From contig NZ_WUCC01000008.1 of NCBI RefSeq assembly GCF_009807095.1, forward strand, positions 1 to 64,000: DNA of 64,000 nt, in the 5' to 3' direction. Under the pieces are notes generated by a model. The model was given only the letters and a program-made list of their open reading frames with translations. It ran no database searches and was not told where the DNA came from. The translations under genes and the position numbers were made by a program. The stretch comes from Rathayibacter sp. VKM Ac-2754. Lineage in GTDB: Bacteria; Actinomycetota; Actinomycetes; Actinomycetales; Microbacteriaceae. Positions 24,078 to 33,038 of the stretch are shown in pieces (positions within the stretch are counted from its first letter, which is position 1; each line of letters starts with the position of its first letter).

Positions 24078-25021
24078 GCGAGGATCGGACCGTTCTCCAG
24101 CTCGCCCCCGTACCAGTCCTCGATCATCGCGCGGGCGATGGAGGAGCGGCCGGGCAGCAGCACCGACTCGAGCGAGTCGTGCAGCTGCTGGCGGGTGAAC
24201 CAGCGCAGATCGACGATCTCCTCGCCGTCGGGCTTCAACGCGGCGGGCGCCTGGTCGGGCGCGAGTCTGGCGGTGAAGCCGATCATCAGCGAGGCAGGGA
24301 ACGGCCAGGGCTGCGAGCCGAGGTACTGCGGGTCGACCACGCGCATCCCCGACTCCTCGAAGATCTCGCGGACGACGGCCGCCTCGAGCGACTCGCCCGG
24401 CTCGACGAAGCCGGCGAGGAGCGAGAACCGGTCGGCGCCCCACATCGCGTTCGAGCCCAGCAGGAGGCGGTCGTCGTCGTCGAGGACGCAGACGATGATC
24501 GCGGGGTCGGTCCGCGGGAAGACCTGGCTGCCATCGGTGGGCGAGCGGCGCACCCAGCCGCCCTGCTCGACGACGGTGGGGTCGCCGTTGCGGGGCGAGT
24601 AGCCGTGGGAGGCGTGCCAGTTGACGATCGCGAGCGCCTCGGTGAAGAGACCCGCATCGCGGTCGCTGAGCTTCTCGGCGATCGGGCGCAGCCCGCTCCA
24701 GCGCTCCTCGTCGGGCTCGAGCTCGGCGGCCGCCGCGTCGGTGAGCACCGTCGCGATGACGGGAGTGCCGGCGGGCTCCCCCTCGGCGTCGACGGTGGTG
24801 CGGCCGAGGTAGACGCGGAGCGTGCCCGCCGTGACGTCCTGGACGCTGCGGAGCACGAGCCGGTCGCCGTCGACCAGGGCCCTGTCCTTCCAGAGCGGCA
24901 GCACCCGCGTCGTCTCGTCCCCGAGGAGCTCGTCGTAGAGCGCGGGACGCGCCCGGGTCAGGTAGTCGCGATCGGCGGCCTGGCGCGAGAGCGGGAGGCG
25001 ATCGGCGAAGGACAGCGGCAT
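24074..25021 (-). CDS. nudC: NudC-type NADH/NAD-capped RNA pyrophosphatase lacking zinc-binding cysteines
   Basis: 315 residues from ATG 25021. NudC hydrolyses NAD(H) to AMP plus NMN and can decap NAD-capped RNA. The Nudix box GFVEPGESLEAAVVREIFEESG is complete in its catalytic residues, and the NudC-specific GSQPWPFPASLM signature follows. The zinc-ribbon segment, normally with two CxxC pairs, reads SPRNG and RSPTDG here, so all four Cys ligands are gone while the surrounding GWVRR...FPRTDPA frame is kept. The protein may fold without zinc. It is coupled to uvrD2 by a 4-bp overlap, the same pairing as in mycobacteria (Rv3199c-Rv3198c). Confidence 0.88.
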   Translation of the reverse strand: MPLSFADRLPLSRQAADRDYLTRARPALYDELLGDETTRVLPLWKDRALVDGDRLVLRSVQDVTAGTLRVYLGRTTVDAEGEPAGTPVIATVLTDAAAAELEPDEERWSGLRPIAEKLSDRDAGLFTEALAIVNWHASHGYSPRNGDPTVVEQGGWVRRSPTDGSQVFPRTDPAIIVCVLDDDDRLLLGSNAMWGADRFSLLAGFVEPGESLEAAVVREIFEESGMRVVDPQYLGSQPWPFPASLMIGFTARLAPDQAPAALKPDGEEIVDLRWFTRQQLHDSLESVLLPGRSSIARAMIEDWYGGELENGPILA

Positions 25022-25152
25022 GCGTGGCTCTTTTCCAGGGGATGACGTCAGGGGTGCGACGGCGCAGTCCGGGGCTCCGGCCACCGCCTCCGCGACCGCC
25101 GGCATCGGCGGGAGTGCGCGTGGCGATCGGGGTGGTCGGGCGTCGAGCGACC

Positions 25153-25165
25153 TAACCTAGAACCC
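25153..25165 (+). promoter_or_regulatory. Leaderless-type promoter of the APH-like gene
   Basis: TAACCT at 25153-25158 ends seven bases before ATG 25166, placing the likely transcription start at or next to the start codon. No ribosome-binding site is present, which fits leaderless translation. Confidence 0.55.
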
Positions 25166-26233
25166 ATGGCCAGATCCCACCTCACTCTAGCCGCGCTGGC
25201 CACTTCGGCCGTCGAGGGCCTCGACGTCCGCACCGCGCGCCCGTTCACCCACTCGACGCACGGCGACTTCGACTCCGCCCTCCTGACCACACGCGACGGC
25301 GCCCGGCTGGTCGTGCGGGTCCCCACCTCCGCTCTGGCCGAGCAGGAGCAGCTCGGCGACCTCGTCGCCCTGCGCGCGCTCACCGCCGGCATCCGCAGCC
25401 GGCTGCCTTTCGATCTGCAGGCGAGCGTCGGCCAGACCACGTTCGACGGCACTCGCGCCGTCGTCTACGAGTACCTCGACGGCGACCGCGTCCTGATCGA
25501 CGACGTCGCCCCCTCGAGCGGGCTCGCCGACTCCGTGGGCCGGGCGATCGGAGCGATCCACTCGCTGCCGGCCTCGTTCGTTCAGGAGGCGGGACTGCCC
25601 GTCTCGTCCGCCCGAGACAGCGTGAACGAGACGGTCGCCGTCATCGAGCGCGCGGCCGACACCGGCCACGTGCCCGCCGCTCTGGTCGCCCGTTGGGAGT
25701 CCGCCTCGTCGGACGACTCCCTGTGGCAGTTCGATCCGACGGTCGTGAACGGCTCGATGACCTCCGACTCCTTCCTCCGCTCCGGCGAGGTCGTCACAGG
25801 CGTGCTCGGCTGGGCGGCGCTGCGGGTGGGCGATCCCGCGCGCGATCTGCACTGGCTCCTCAGCGCGCCCGACTCGGGCACGGCCCTGTCGGCGTACGCC
25901 CGGATGCGGGCCGGCGCCGTCGACCGCGCGGTCCGTCAGCGCGCTCAGCTCTACGCCGAGCTCGAGCTCGCGCGCTGGCTGCTGCACGGCACCGAGACCG
26001 GCGACGCCACGATCGTCGACGACGCGGTCGGCATGCTCGACACGCTCGTCGACAGCGTGCTCGGCGACCTGTCGGCTCCGCTCTCGACCGACACCGGCCC
26101 GGTGCTCGAGGTGTCGGAGGTGGAGGAGCTGCTGAACCGCACGCCGGGCGCCCGCACCGACTCCTCCGCTCACGGCCGCGGGCTGGCCCCCGTGGCCGAG
26201 GAGAGCGACTCCGCGAGCTCCCGCTCCGAGTAG
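25166..26233 (+). CDS. Aminoglycoside/macrolide phosphotransferase-like protein with lost catalytic residues
   Basis: 355 residues. The N-lobe and hinge look kinase-like (LVVRVPTS, AVVYEYLDGDRV, AIGAIHSLPASF), and the C-lobe aligns with the APH fold (VVTGVLGWAALRVGDPARDLHWLL). The catalytic loop, normally HGDxxxxN, reads NGSMTSDS, and the DW magnesium site reads GW. So the His, Asp, Asn and second Asp needed for phosphotransfer are all replaced, and it is best seen as a pseudokinase or binding protein. A Ser/Glu-rich tail follows the fold. It lies between nudC and adnB on the opposite strand, and its last 64 bp overlap the convergent adnB gene. Function unknown. Confidence 0.78.
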   Translation: MARSHLTLAALATSAVEGLDVRTARPFTHSTHGDFDSALLTTRDGARLVVRVPTSALAEQEQLGDLVALRALTAGIRSRLPFDLQASVGQTTFDGTRAVVYEYLDGDRVLIDDVAPSSGLADSVGRAIGAIHSLPASFVQEAGLPVSSARDSVNETVAVIERAADTGHVPAALVARWESASSDDSLWQFDPTVVNGSMTSDSFLRSGEVVTGVLGWAALRVGDPARDLHWLLSAPDSGTALSAYARMRAGAVDRAVRQRAQLYAELELARWLLHGTETGDATIVDDAVGMLDTLVDSVLGDLSAPLSTDTGPVLEVSEVEELLNRTPGARTDSSAHGRGLAPVAEESDSASSRSE

Positions 26234-29200
26234 AACCGCTCGGGGCGCAGCACGAGGTCGTCGGCGATGAAGTAGAACACGGCGTCGACGCTCTCGAGCG
26301 GGACGCCGCGCCACCGCGCGAAGGCCAGGCGGTAGAGCGCCAGCTGGAACTGCTTGAGCTCGAGATCGGCGGCGTCCTTCGGGGCGCGTCCGGTCTTCCA
26401 GTCGACGATCTGGTGGCCGTCCGCCGTCGGGTACACCGCGTCGAGCTTGCAGACGACGACGTGACCCGCGAGCTGCAGGTGGATCTCGATCTCGACGGCC
26501 TCCGGTCGCCGGTCGGCCCACTCCGAGCGCTCGAAGGTCTCGATGAGCGCGGCGAGCTGCTCGTGCTCGATGCTCGTGCCGCCGGTGCCGTCGAGCTCGT
26601 CGGGGAAGGTGTCGACCGCCTCCGCGCCGCCCTGGACCCCGAAGCGATTCTCGACCCAGGAGTGGAAGGTCGTGCCGAGGCGCGTCTGCCGGTAGGGCCG
26701 CTCGGGCATGGGCCGGCGCAGCTGCGCGGTGACCTCGGCGGGGGTGCTCACGATGTCCTTGAAGCGCGACGCGGGGATGCGGGTGGGGAGGGCGACGCGC
26801 TCGCCGCCGCTCAGGCGCACCGCCCGCTCGGCGAGGAGGAGGCGGATGTCGTTCCCGCGCGCGCCGACGAGAGCGGGCTCGGCGAGGCGGACGCGCTCGG
26901 CGGCGGCGCGGACGCGGTCGCCGCGGGCTCCGAGCGGGTCGTGGGGCCAGCGGAAGGTGCGCGGCGCCTGCTCGAGCGGGTTCTCGAGGTTCTGCGGCTC
27001 GGGCGGGAGCTCGGGGATCGTGTCGGCGTCCGCGAGGTCGCGGAGGAACACCCCGGGACCGCGGGGCTTCGACTGGCCGGCCCACCACGACCCGCTGAGC
27101 AGCAGGCGGTGCCGTGCGCGGGTGACGGCGACGTAGGCGAGGCGGCGCTCCTCCGACTCGTTGCGCTCGCGCAGGGTGTCGCCGAACGCGGTCATCGCGT
27201 CGACCACCTCCTTCTGCGTCGCGCAGCCGCGCCAGGCGAGATCGGGCAGCTCGGCGGCGTCGCCCCGGAAGGCGTAGGGCATCGCTCCGAGCCGCACCCA
27301 GCCGCGGAAGCCCTCGATCGGCGTACCCGGGAGCTCGCCGTCGACGAGTCGGGGCACCGCAACGAGATCCCACTCGAGGCCCTTCGACCCGTGGATCGTG
27401 AGCAGCTGCACGGTGCCGGGCTCCGGATCCTCGGGGCGCGGGGCCAGGCCGTCGCGCTTGTCGGCGAGGACCAGCCAGCGGAGGAAGCCGCGCAGCGAGG
27501 ATCCGGTGCCGGCGCCGCGGTCGTCGGTCTGCAGGTAGCCCGCCGCCGCCTCGCGGAACGCCTCGAGGTTGGCGCGGCCGTCGCCGCGGGTCTCGTTCGC
27601 CTCGACCTCGATGTCGAGACCGAGCTCCTGCTCGACCAGGGTCACGAAGTCGAGCAGGTCGAGCCCGGCGCGGGCGCGGAGGCGGGCGAAGAGGCTCCCC
27701 GCGTCGTGCAGGCGCCGGAGCCCCTCCTCGCTGAAGGCGCTCAGGGCGGAGTGGTCGAGCCGGCCGTCCTCTCCCGGGCGCCGCGCGGCGATGAAGTCGA
27801 GCGCCTCGACGATCGAGCCGCCCTCGCCCTCGGTGACGGAGGCGCGCATCCGCTCGCGGACCTCCTCGGGCAGCAGGCGGTGCGCGTGGTCGCGGGAGGC
27901 GAGCCAGGAGGCGAGGTCGCGCAGCGCCTTCAGGTCGCGGACGCCGAGGCGCCAGCGGGCCCCGGCGAGCAGGCGCACGAGCTCGCTGCCGGCCGCCGGA
28001 TCGTCGACGACCGTCAGCGCGGCGACGAGGTCGGCGATCTCGGGCTGCCGCAGCAGGCCGCCGATGCCGAGGATGTGGTAGCGGACGCCGTGCCGCGAGA
28101 GTGCCGCGGCGAAGCGGTCCATGTGGGCGCGCACCCGGAACAGCGCCGCCGCCGACGGTGGCTCGGGAGTCTCGGCCAGGCGTCCGGCGAACCACCGCGC
28201 GACGTCGTCGGCCTCCTCGTCGATCGTCTCGGGGAACGTCAGCTCGACCGGGTGACCGCTCGCGCCGGGGCCCGCGGCCAGCCGGTCGACGGGCACCGCG
28301 CTCCCGGCGGCGAGGGGCGCGACGATCGCGTTCGCGGCGGCGAGCACTCCGTGGCCGTTCCGCCAGCTGGTCGAGAGGGAGAAGCGGTGCGCCGAGCCGA
28401 AGTCGGCGGCGAAGCGCCCGAGGCCCTCCGCGCTGGCCCCCCGCCAGCCGTAGATCGACTGGTGCGGATCGCCGACGGCCATCACACTCTGCTCGGCGAA
28501 CAGCCGGGCGAGCAGGCGGGTCTGCAGCACGGAGGTGTCCTGGTACTCGTCGAGGAGCACGACGCGGTAGCGGGCGCGGTGCTCGTCGATGATCCGGGGG
28601 ACGCGCTCGGTGATGCGCAGGGCGAGGGCGACCTGGTCCGAGAACTCGACGAAGCCCCGGTCGGCCTTCGCCTCCTGGAAGCGCTCGGCGAGTGCCGTCA
28701 GCACGGGCAGCGCCCCGACCGCTTGCAGGGCGCGCTCGAGCTCGCGGTACATCCCGCTGCCGCTCGAGCCGCGGGGCAGCTCTCCGAGCCGGAGGAAGTC
28801 CTCGGCGAAGGCGGCGACCTCGCCGGGGTCGGCGAGGTTGTCGGCGAGGTCGTGGGCGAGCGAGACCACGAGATCGGTCAGCCGGTCGAGGCTCGCCTCG
28901 ACCTCGAGGATCCGCGGGTCGACCGTGTCGGCGACGACGCCGCGGGCGAGGTGCCAGGCCGACGCCTCGGACAGGACCGTCGCGTCGCCCTCGCGGCCGA
29001 TCAGCGCGGCGTTGTCTCGGAAGATCGTGTTGGCGAAGGCGTTGTAGGTCGAGACCGTCGCCGCCTCGAACGGATCGGGCGCGGTCTGCCCTGGGGCGAG
29101 CGGCAATAGGCCCGCCGCGCCGAGCTGGTCGATGCGACGGCCGATCCGCTCGCCGAGCTCGGCGGCGGCCTTGCGGGTGAAGGTCAGCCCGAGGACGTCG

Positions 29201-29382
29201 GACGGCGCCGCCAGCCCGTTGGCCAGCAGCCACAGCACGCGGTTCGCCATCGTCTCGGTCTTGCCGCTGCCCGCTCCGGCGACCACGAGGGCCGGCGCGA
29301 GCGGCGCCTCGATGACGGCGCGCTGCTCGGCGGTGGGCGGGCGCAGGTCGAGGCGCTCGGCGATGGTCAGGGCGTCGATCAC
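26170..29382 (-). CDS. adnB: AdnB-like helicase-nuclease subunit (double-strand break resection)
   Basis: 1070 residues from GTG 29382, overlapping the adnA stop as GTGA with GGAGGAG before it. It has a full UvrD-like motor: LRPPTAEQRAVIEAPL, Walker A VAGAGSGKTETM, FTRKAAAELGERI, Walker B VLLDEYQDTSVLQ, GDPHQSIYGWRGA, TIHGSKGLEWDLVAV and RRLAYVAVTRARHRL. A C-terminal PD-(D/E)XK nuclease follows with GTTFHSWVE, CKLDAVY, IVDWKTGR and QFQLALYRLAF. In mycobacteria AdnA and AdnB form a heterodimer that unwinds and cuts DNA ends, with AdnB as the lead motor. Both active sites appear intact here. Its 3' end overlaps the opposite-strand APH-like gene by 64 bp. Confidence 0.93.
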   Translation of the reverse strand: MIDALTIAERLDLRPPTAEQRAVIEAPLAPALVVAGAGSGKTETMANRVLWLLANGLAAPSDVLGLTFTRKAAAELGERIGRRIDQLGAAGLLPLAPGQTAPDPFEAATVSTYNAFANTIFRDNAALIGREGDATVLSEASAWHLARGVVADTVDPRILEVEASLDRLTDLVVSLAHDLADNLADPGEVAAFAEDFLRLGELPRGSSGSGMYRELERALQAVGALPVLTALAERFQEAKADRGFVEFSDQVALALRITERVPRIIDEHRARYRVVLLDEYQDTSVLQTRLLARLFAEQSVMAVGDPHQSIYGWRGASAEGLGRFAADFGSAHRFSLSTSWRNGHGVLAAANAIVAPLAAGSAVPVDRLAAGPGASGHPVELTFPETIDEEADDVARWFAGRLAETPEPPSAAALFRVRAHMDRFAAALSRHGVRYHILGIGGLLRQPEIADLVAALTVVDDPAAGSELVRLLAGARWRLGVRDLKALRDLASWLASRDHAHRLLPEEVRERMRASVTEGEGGSIVEALDFIAARRPGEDGRLDHSALSAFSEEGLRRLHDAGSLFARLRARAGLDLLDFVTLVEQELGLDIEVEANETRGDGRANLEAFREAAAGYLQTDDRGAGTGSSLRGFLRWLVLADKRDGLAPRPEDPEPGTVQLLTIHGSKGLEWDLVAVPRLVDGELPGTPIEGFRGWVRLGAMPYAFRGDAAELPDLAWRGCATQKEVVDAMTAFGDTLRERNESEERRLAYVAVTRARHRLLLSGSWWAGQSKPRGPGVFLRDLADADTIPELPPEPQNLENPLEQAPRTFRWPHDPLGARGDRVRAAAERVRLAEPALVGARGNDIRLLLAERAVRLSGGERVALPTRIPASRFKDIVSTPAEVTAQLRRPMPERPYRQTRLGTTFHSWVENRFGVQGGAEAVDTFPDELDGTGGTSIEHEQLAALIETFERSEWADRRPEAVEIEIHLQLAGHVVVCKLDAVYPTADGHQIVDWKTGRAPKDAADLELKQFQLALYRLAFARWRGVPLESVDAVFYFIADDLVLRPERFYSERELAESLSSATGASPRP

Positions 29383-32300
29383 GGCTGCTCCTCCTCCTCG
29401 TCGTGGGGCTCGTCGTCGTGGGGCTCGTCGTCGTCGGGCTGGTCGTCGTCCCGGTCGACGCGGAGGAGCTTGTCTCCCGACACCTCCGGCACCGCGTGGA
29501 TCCGGTAGCGCAGCGCATCGCCGGGTGAGAAGGGCACGGCGTCGAGCAGGCCCGAGAACTCGGCCGCCGCCATGCCGACCGCCGCGGCCACGACGCGCTC
29601 GCGCAGGCGGGCGAGCTCCTCCTCGCCGAAGCGCGGCTGCTCGACCTCGCGGTAGGTCTTCCCGCGGACCCCCTTGGCGACGAAGAGCAGCTTGGCACCG
29701 CCCTCGGCCGCCGAGCCCGCCGCCTCGATCGCTCCGCTCGCGACCGCGAGCTGGTAGCTGCCGAGCTGAGCGTGATCGGCGATGTCGGCCTGCCGGGGCG
29801 TGCTGCGCCCGGTCTTGAGGTCGACGATCGTCACCGCGCCGTCGCGATCGCGCTCGACCCGGTCGATCGAGCCGCGCACCCGCGCCGGCGGCACTTCGAT
29901 CTCGAACTGCTGCTCGCGGCCGAGCACCTCGCCACCGGCGCGCTCGAAGTCGGCGAGGTAGTCGGCGAGCCCCTCGACCAGTCGCCGGGTGAGGCGCTTC
30001 TGCCGCTCCCCCAGCCACGGCGACTCGAACACGAGCTCGGGCCAGCGCGCCTCGAGGGCCGACCACAGCGCCTCGGTGTCGGGCTCCTCGGCGTTCTCGA
30101 GCACCCAGTGCACGAGCGTGCCGACGCCCATCGCGGTGCTCGTCGTCGAGCCGGAGACGGCATCGACGAACCAGTCGAGCGGCGACTTCTCGAAGGCCTC
30201 GAGGCGGCTGGGCGACACCGAGACGGGACGCTCGGGATCGTCGAGGTCGAACAGCGGCTCGCTCGTCGAGGGCTCGAGCACGCCGTACCAGGAGGAGGGG
30301 TCGGCCCCCGCGACCTCAGCGAGCGCGAGGGCGCGCAGCCCGCGGATCGCCGAGGGCGCCTCGGCGGAGTTCGGGGTGGTCGCCGTCCGGCGGAGCCCCG
30401 CGACGGCCCCCCGCAGCGTCAGCGGCACGGCGGACGCGGCATCCAGGCGCGGCGCGTCGGGAGGGGTGAGCCGGAAGAAGAGGGACGGAGTCTCGTCCTC
30501 GCCCGCGACCGCGCTCAGCACGAGCTGGCGCCGGGCGCGGGAGGCGGCGAGGACGAACATCCGCAGCTCGTCGTCGAGCGTCGCCTTGCGGGCGTCGAGC
30601 GGCAGGGCGCCCTCGCCCCGCGAGGCGCGGACGAGGCCGTCGGGGTCGAGGAGCGAGCCGCGCTGCCGGAGGTTCGGCCACACGCCGTCCTGGAGCCGCG
30701 CGATCACGATCACGTCGAACTCGAGGCCGACGACCGAGGAGGGCGTGCCGATGAGCACGGCGTCCTCGAGCGAGCGGGGGGCGAGCGAGTCCTCCGGCAC
30801 CTCTGCCTCGAGGATCTCGGTGACGAATCCGGCCGCGGAGTCGCCCGCCGCGCGCTCGACGAAGCGGCGCGCGGCGCTGAACAGAGCGACGACCCCGTCG
30901 AGGTTGCGGTTCGCCTCGGCAGCGGTGAGCCCCGTGCCGAGCGAGAGCTCGCGCCAGGACGACGCGACTCGGCTCGACTCCCAGGCCGACCACAGCAGCT
31001 CCTCGATCGATCCGCCCTCGTCGTGGAGGCGGCGCACCCTGTCGATCGAGACGGCCAGGCGCTCGGCCTGCCGGGCGGGCGCGGAGTCGATGGTGGCGAA
31101 GCGACCGGGGGCCGACAGCGCCTCGACGAGGAGCGGATCGCTCGCGCGGATCCCGTCGCCCGCGAGCTCCTCGGCACGCAGTGCGAGCCGGAGGCGCCGC
31201 AGCCCGAGGCGGTCGACGCCGCCGAAGGGCCCGAGCAGCAGCTCCGCGGCGAGCTCGGCGTCGAGCGGACGCTCGCCGATCGCCACGCCGACGAGCACGA
31301 GCAGCGAGCGTGCAGCGTGGTCGTCGCGGAGCGCCCGGCCGGCCAGCACCGAGCGGGTCGGCACCTCGGCGACCGCGAGCGCCTTCACGAGCGGCTGCAC
31401 CGCCGCTCCGGAGCGGACGACGACGGCCATCCGCCGCCACGGCACCGCGTCTCGCAGCCGCCGCTCGCGCAGGAGCCGCGCGATCGTGGCCGCCTCGCGC
31501 GCGGGCGTCGGCGCGTGCAGGACGAGGACCGGCTGCGGGGCGCCGTCGGGATCGGGTTCGGCCACCGCTGCCCGCTGCCGCCCGGCGGCGGCGGTGCCGA
31601 TCCGCTCGGTCGCCGCGGTCACGAGGGAGCGCAGCGCCGCCGAGTGGCGGTGCACGCGGTCGAGGACGAGCGTCTCGGCGTCGCGCACGCCGAGGGTGCT
31701 CGCGAAGCGGCCGAGCGTGTCGGAGGCGGCGCCGCGGTAGGCGCTCGTGGCCACGTCGGGGTCGCCGAACGCGATCACCGTCACCCCTCGCTCGGCGAGC
31801 GCCCGGAGCAGGACGACCGTCGACTCGCTCGCCTCCTGCATGTCGTCGACCACCACGAGACGGAGCGCGCTGATCCGCTCGCCCCCGCCGCCGTCGCGGA
31901 TCGCCTCGGCCGCGAACGCCGCGAACTCGGCCGCGTCGAGGCGGGTGCCGGCCTCGGGCGCCATCCAGTCGACGACGTCGCGGAGCTCGTCGAGGACCGC
32001 CGCCGCCGCAGTCCACTCGCCGCGGTCGGCGTCCACCGCCAACCGGCGGACGGCGGCCGAGTCGAGACCGTGCTCGGTCGCCCGCATGCCGAACTCGCGC
32101 AGCTCGGTGCGGAAGGTGCGGAGGCGCAGCACCTCGGGACTGAACTCGTCGGGCCATCGCGGGCCCGTCCCGTCGACGAGGTGCCCCTCGAGCAGCTCGG
32201 AGAGCAGGGCGTCCTGCTCTCCGCCCGTCAGGAGCGTCGGCCGCTCGACCCCCCGCTCCTTCGCGGAGGCGGTCACCGCCTCGAACGCCAGCGACGTCGC

Positions 32301-32609
32301 CGTCCGCGCCAGGGGGCCCCTGGTCGGCACGTCGAGGCGCAGCGCCAGGACATCCCGGAGCGCCGTGGCCGCCGTCCGGCTGGCGGCCAGCACCACGACA
32401 GCCTCGGGCGCGTACCCGCGCTCGAGCACCCTCTCGGCCACGAGCTCGACGATCGTCGTCGTCTTGCCGGACCCCGGCGCCCCGAGGACCGCGGCGCTGC
32501 GCCCCTCCGGCAGCTCGAGCACCGCACGCTGCGACGCGTCGAGCGGCCCCGGCGCGGTGCCCGCGAGGGGCGGCGCGGAGGGGGCGATCGGAGATCCGGG
32601 AGCAGTCAC
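29379..32609 (-). CDS. adnA: AdnA-like helicase-nuclease subunit
   Basis: 1076 residues from GTG 32609. The N-terminal motor has LDASQRAVLELPEG and Walker A LGAPGSGKTTTIVEL, but the Walker B/motif II region reads VVVDDMQEASE rather than the usual DExQ. Later motor motifs are diverged (VHRHSAALRSLV, SVVGLEFDVIVI, MFVLAASRARRQL), which fits the weaker motor role of AdnA. The C-terminal PD-(D/E)XK nuclease is intact: GTLVHWVLE, VRGSIDRVER, VDLKTGRSTPRQ and AQLGSYQLAV. The extreme C-terminus is a repetitive acidic tail of Asp, Glu, His and Pro. It is the first gene of the adnA-adnB unit, translationally coupled to adnB. Confidence 0.92.
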   Translation of the reverse strand: MTAPGSPIAPSAPPLAGTAPGPLDASQRAVLELPEGRSAAVLGAPGSGKTTTIVELVAERVLERGYAPEAVVVLAASRTAATALRDVLALRLDVPTRGPLARTATSLAFEAVTASAKERGVERPTLLTGGEQDALLSELLEGHLVDGTGPRWPDEFSPEVLRLRTFRTELREFGMRATEHGLDSAAVRRLAVDADRGEWTAAAAVLDELRDVVDWMAPEAGTRLDAAEFAAFAAEAIRDGGGGERISALRLVVVDDMQEASESTVVLLRALAERGVTVIAFGDPDVATSAYRGAASDTLGRFASTLGVRDAETLVLDRVHRHSAALRSLVTAATERIGTAAAGRQRAAVAEPDPDGAPQPVLVLHAPTPAREAATIARLLRERRLRDAVPWRRMAVVVRSGAAVQPLVKALAVAEVPTRSVLAGRALRDDHAARSLLVLVGVAIGERPLDAELAAELLLGPFGGVDRLGLRRLRLALRAEELAGDGIRASDPLLVEALSAPGRFATIDSAPARQAERLAVSIDRVRRLHDEGGSIEELLWSAWESSRVASSWRELSLGTGLTAAEANRNLDGVVALFSAARRFVERAAGDSAAGFVTEILEAEVPEDSLAPRSLEDAVLIGTPSSVVGLEFDVIVIARLQDGVWPNLRQRGSLLDPDGLVRASRGEGALPLDARKATLDDELRMFVLAASRARRQLVLSAVAGEDETPSLFFRLTPPDAPRLDAASAVPLTLRGAVAGLRRTATTPNSAEAPSAIRGLRALALAEVAGADPSSWYGVLEPSTSEPLFDLDDPERPVSVSPSRLEAFEKSPLDWFVDAVSGSTTSTAMGVGTLVHWVLENAEEPDTEALWSALEARWPELVFESPWLGERQKRLTRRLVEGLADYLADFERAGGEVLGREQQFEIEVPPARVRGSIDRVERDRDGAVTIVDLKTGRSTPRQADIADHAQLGSYQLAVASGAIEAAGSAAEGGAKLLFVAKGVRGKTYREVEQPRFGEEELARLRERVVAAAVGMAAAEFSGLLDAVPFSPGDALRYRIHAVPEVSGDKLLRVDRDDDQPDDDEPHDDEPHDEEEEQP
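29400..29446 (-). repeat. 15-bp tandem repeat in the 3' end of adnA
   Basis: About three imperfect copies of a 15-bp unit encode the five-residue acidic repeats DDDQP, DDDEP and HDDEP in the AdnA tail, followed by HDEEEEQP. The repeat lies past the nuclease domain, so copy-number change would alter tail length only. Confidence 0.7.
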
Positions 32610-32792
32610 GCGACCACGCTAACGAACACCTCCGACACCGGCGCCGAGCCCGCGGGGCGGCTGATCCGCTCCGCGCCCGACTCGTCCCGCGGCCGCCTGC
32701 GCGACACCGATCCGCTCAGCGCGAAACCCGCGTCGGCGCCCTCGCGCGGTGCCGTATCGTGACAGCACGTCCCCTCCCGAAAGGCACTGCTG

Positions 32793-33017
32793 GTGGAAAT
32801 CCGTATCGGAATCGTCAACACCCCGCGCGAGCTCAACTTCGAGTCCTCGATGTCCGTGACCGAGGTCGAGAAGACGGTGACCACCGCCCTCGAGGCCGGC
32901 ACCAAGGTCCTCCGCCTGCGCGACGAGAAGGGCAAGATCTACATCATCCCGACCGAGACCATCGCCTTCGTCGAGGTCGGCTCCGAGGAGTCCCGCCGCG
33001 TCGGCTTCGTCGCCTAG
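32793..33017 (+). CDS. DUF3107 small conserved protein
   Basis: 74 residues from GTG 32793, with AAAGG upstream and a TATCGT -10-like element at 32755. The sequence pattern MEIRIGIVNTPRELNFES and VLRLRDEKGKIYIIPTETIAFVEVG is the DUF3107 family, found throughout actinobacteria (TB9.4/Rv3208A in M. tuberculosis). The protein is a small beta-rich, likely cytosolic molecule of unknown function. It is followed 21 bp later by a small membrane-protein gene and is divergent from adnA. Confidence 0.93.
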   Translation: MEIRIGIVNTPRELNFESSMSVTEVEKTVTTALEAGTKVLRLRDEKGKIYIIPTETIAFVEVGSEESRRVGFVA

Positions 33018-33038
33018 CCCCGCGCACCGCGGCGAGCC

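Noticed and set aside
29772-32762. Long plus-strand open frame opposite adnA
   Set aside because: Antisense shadow; adnA has full helicase and nuclease motifs on the other strand.
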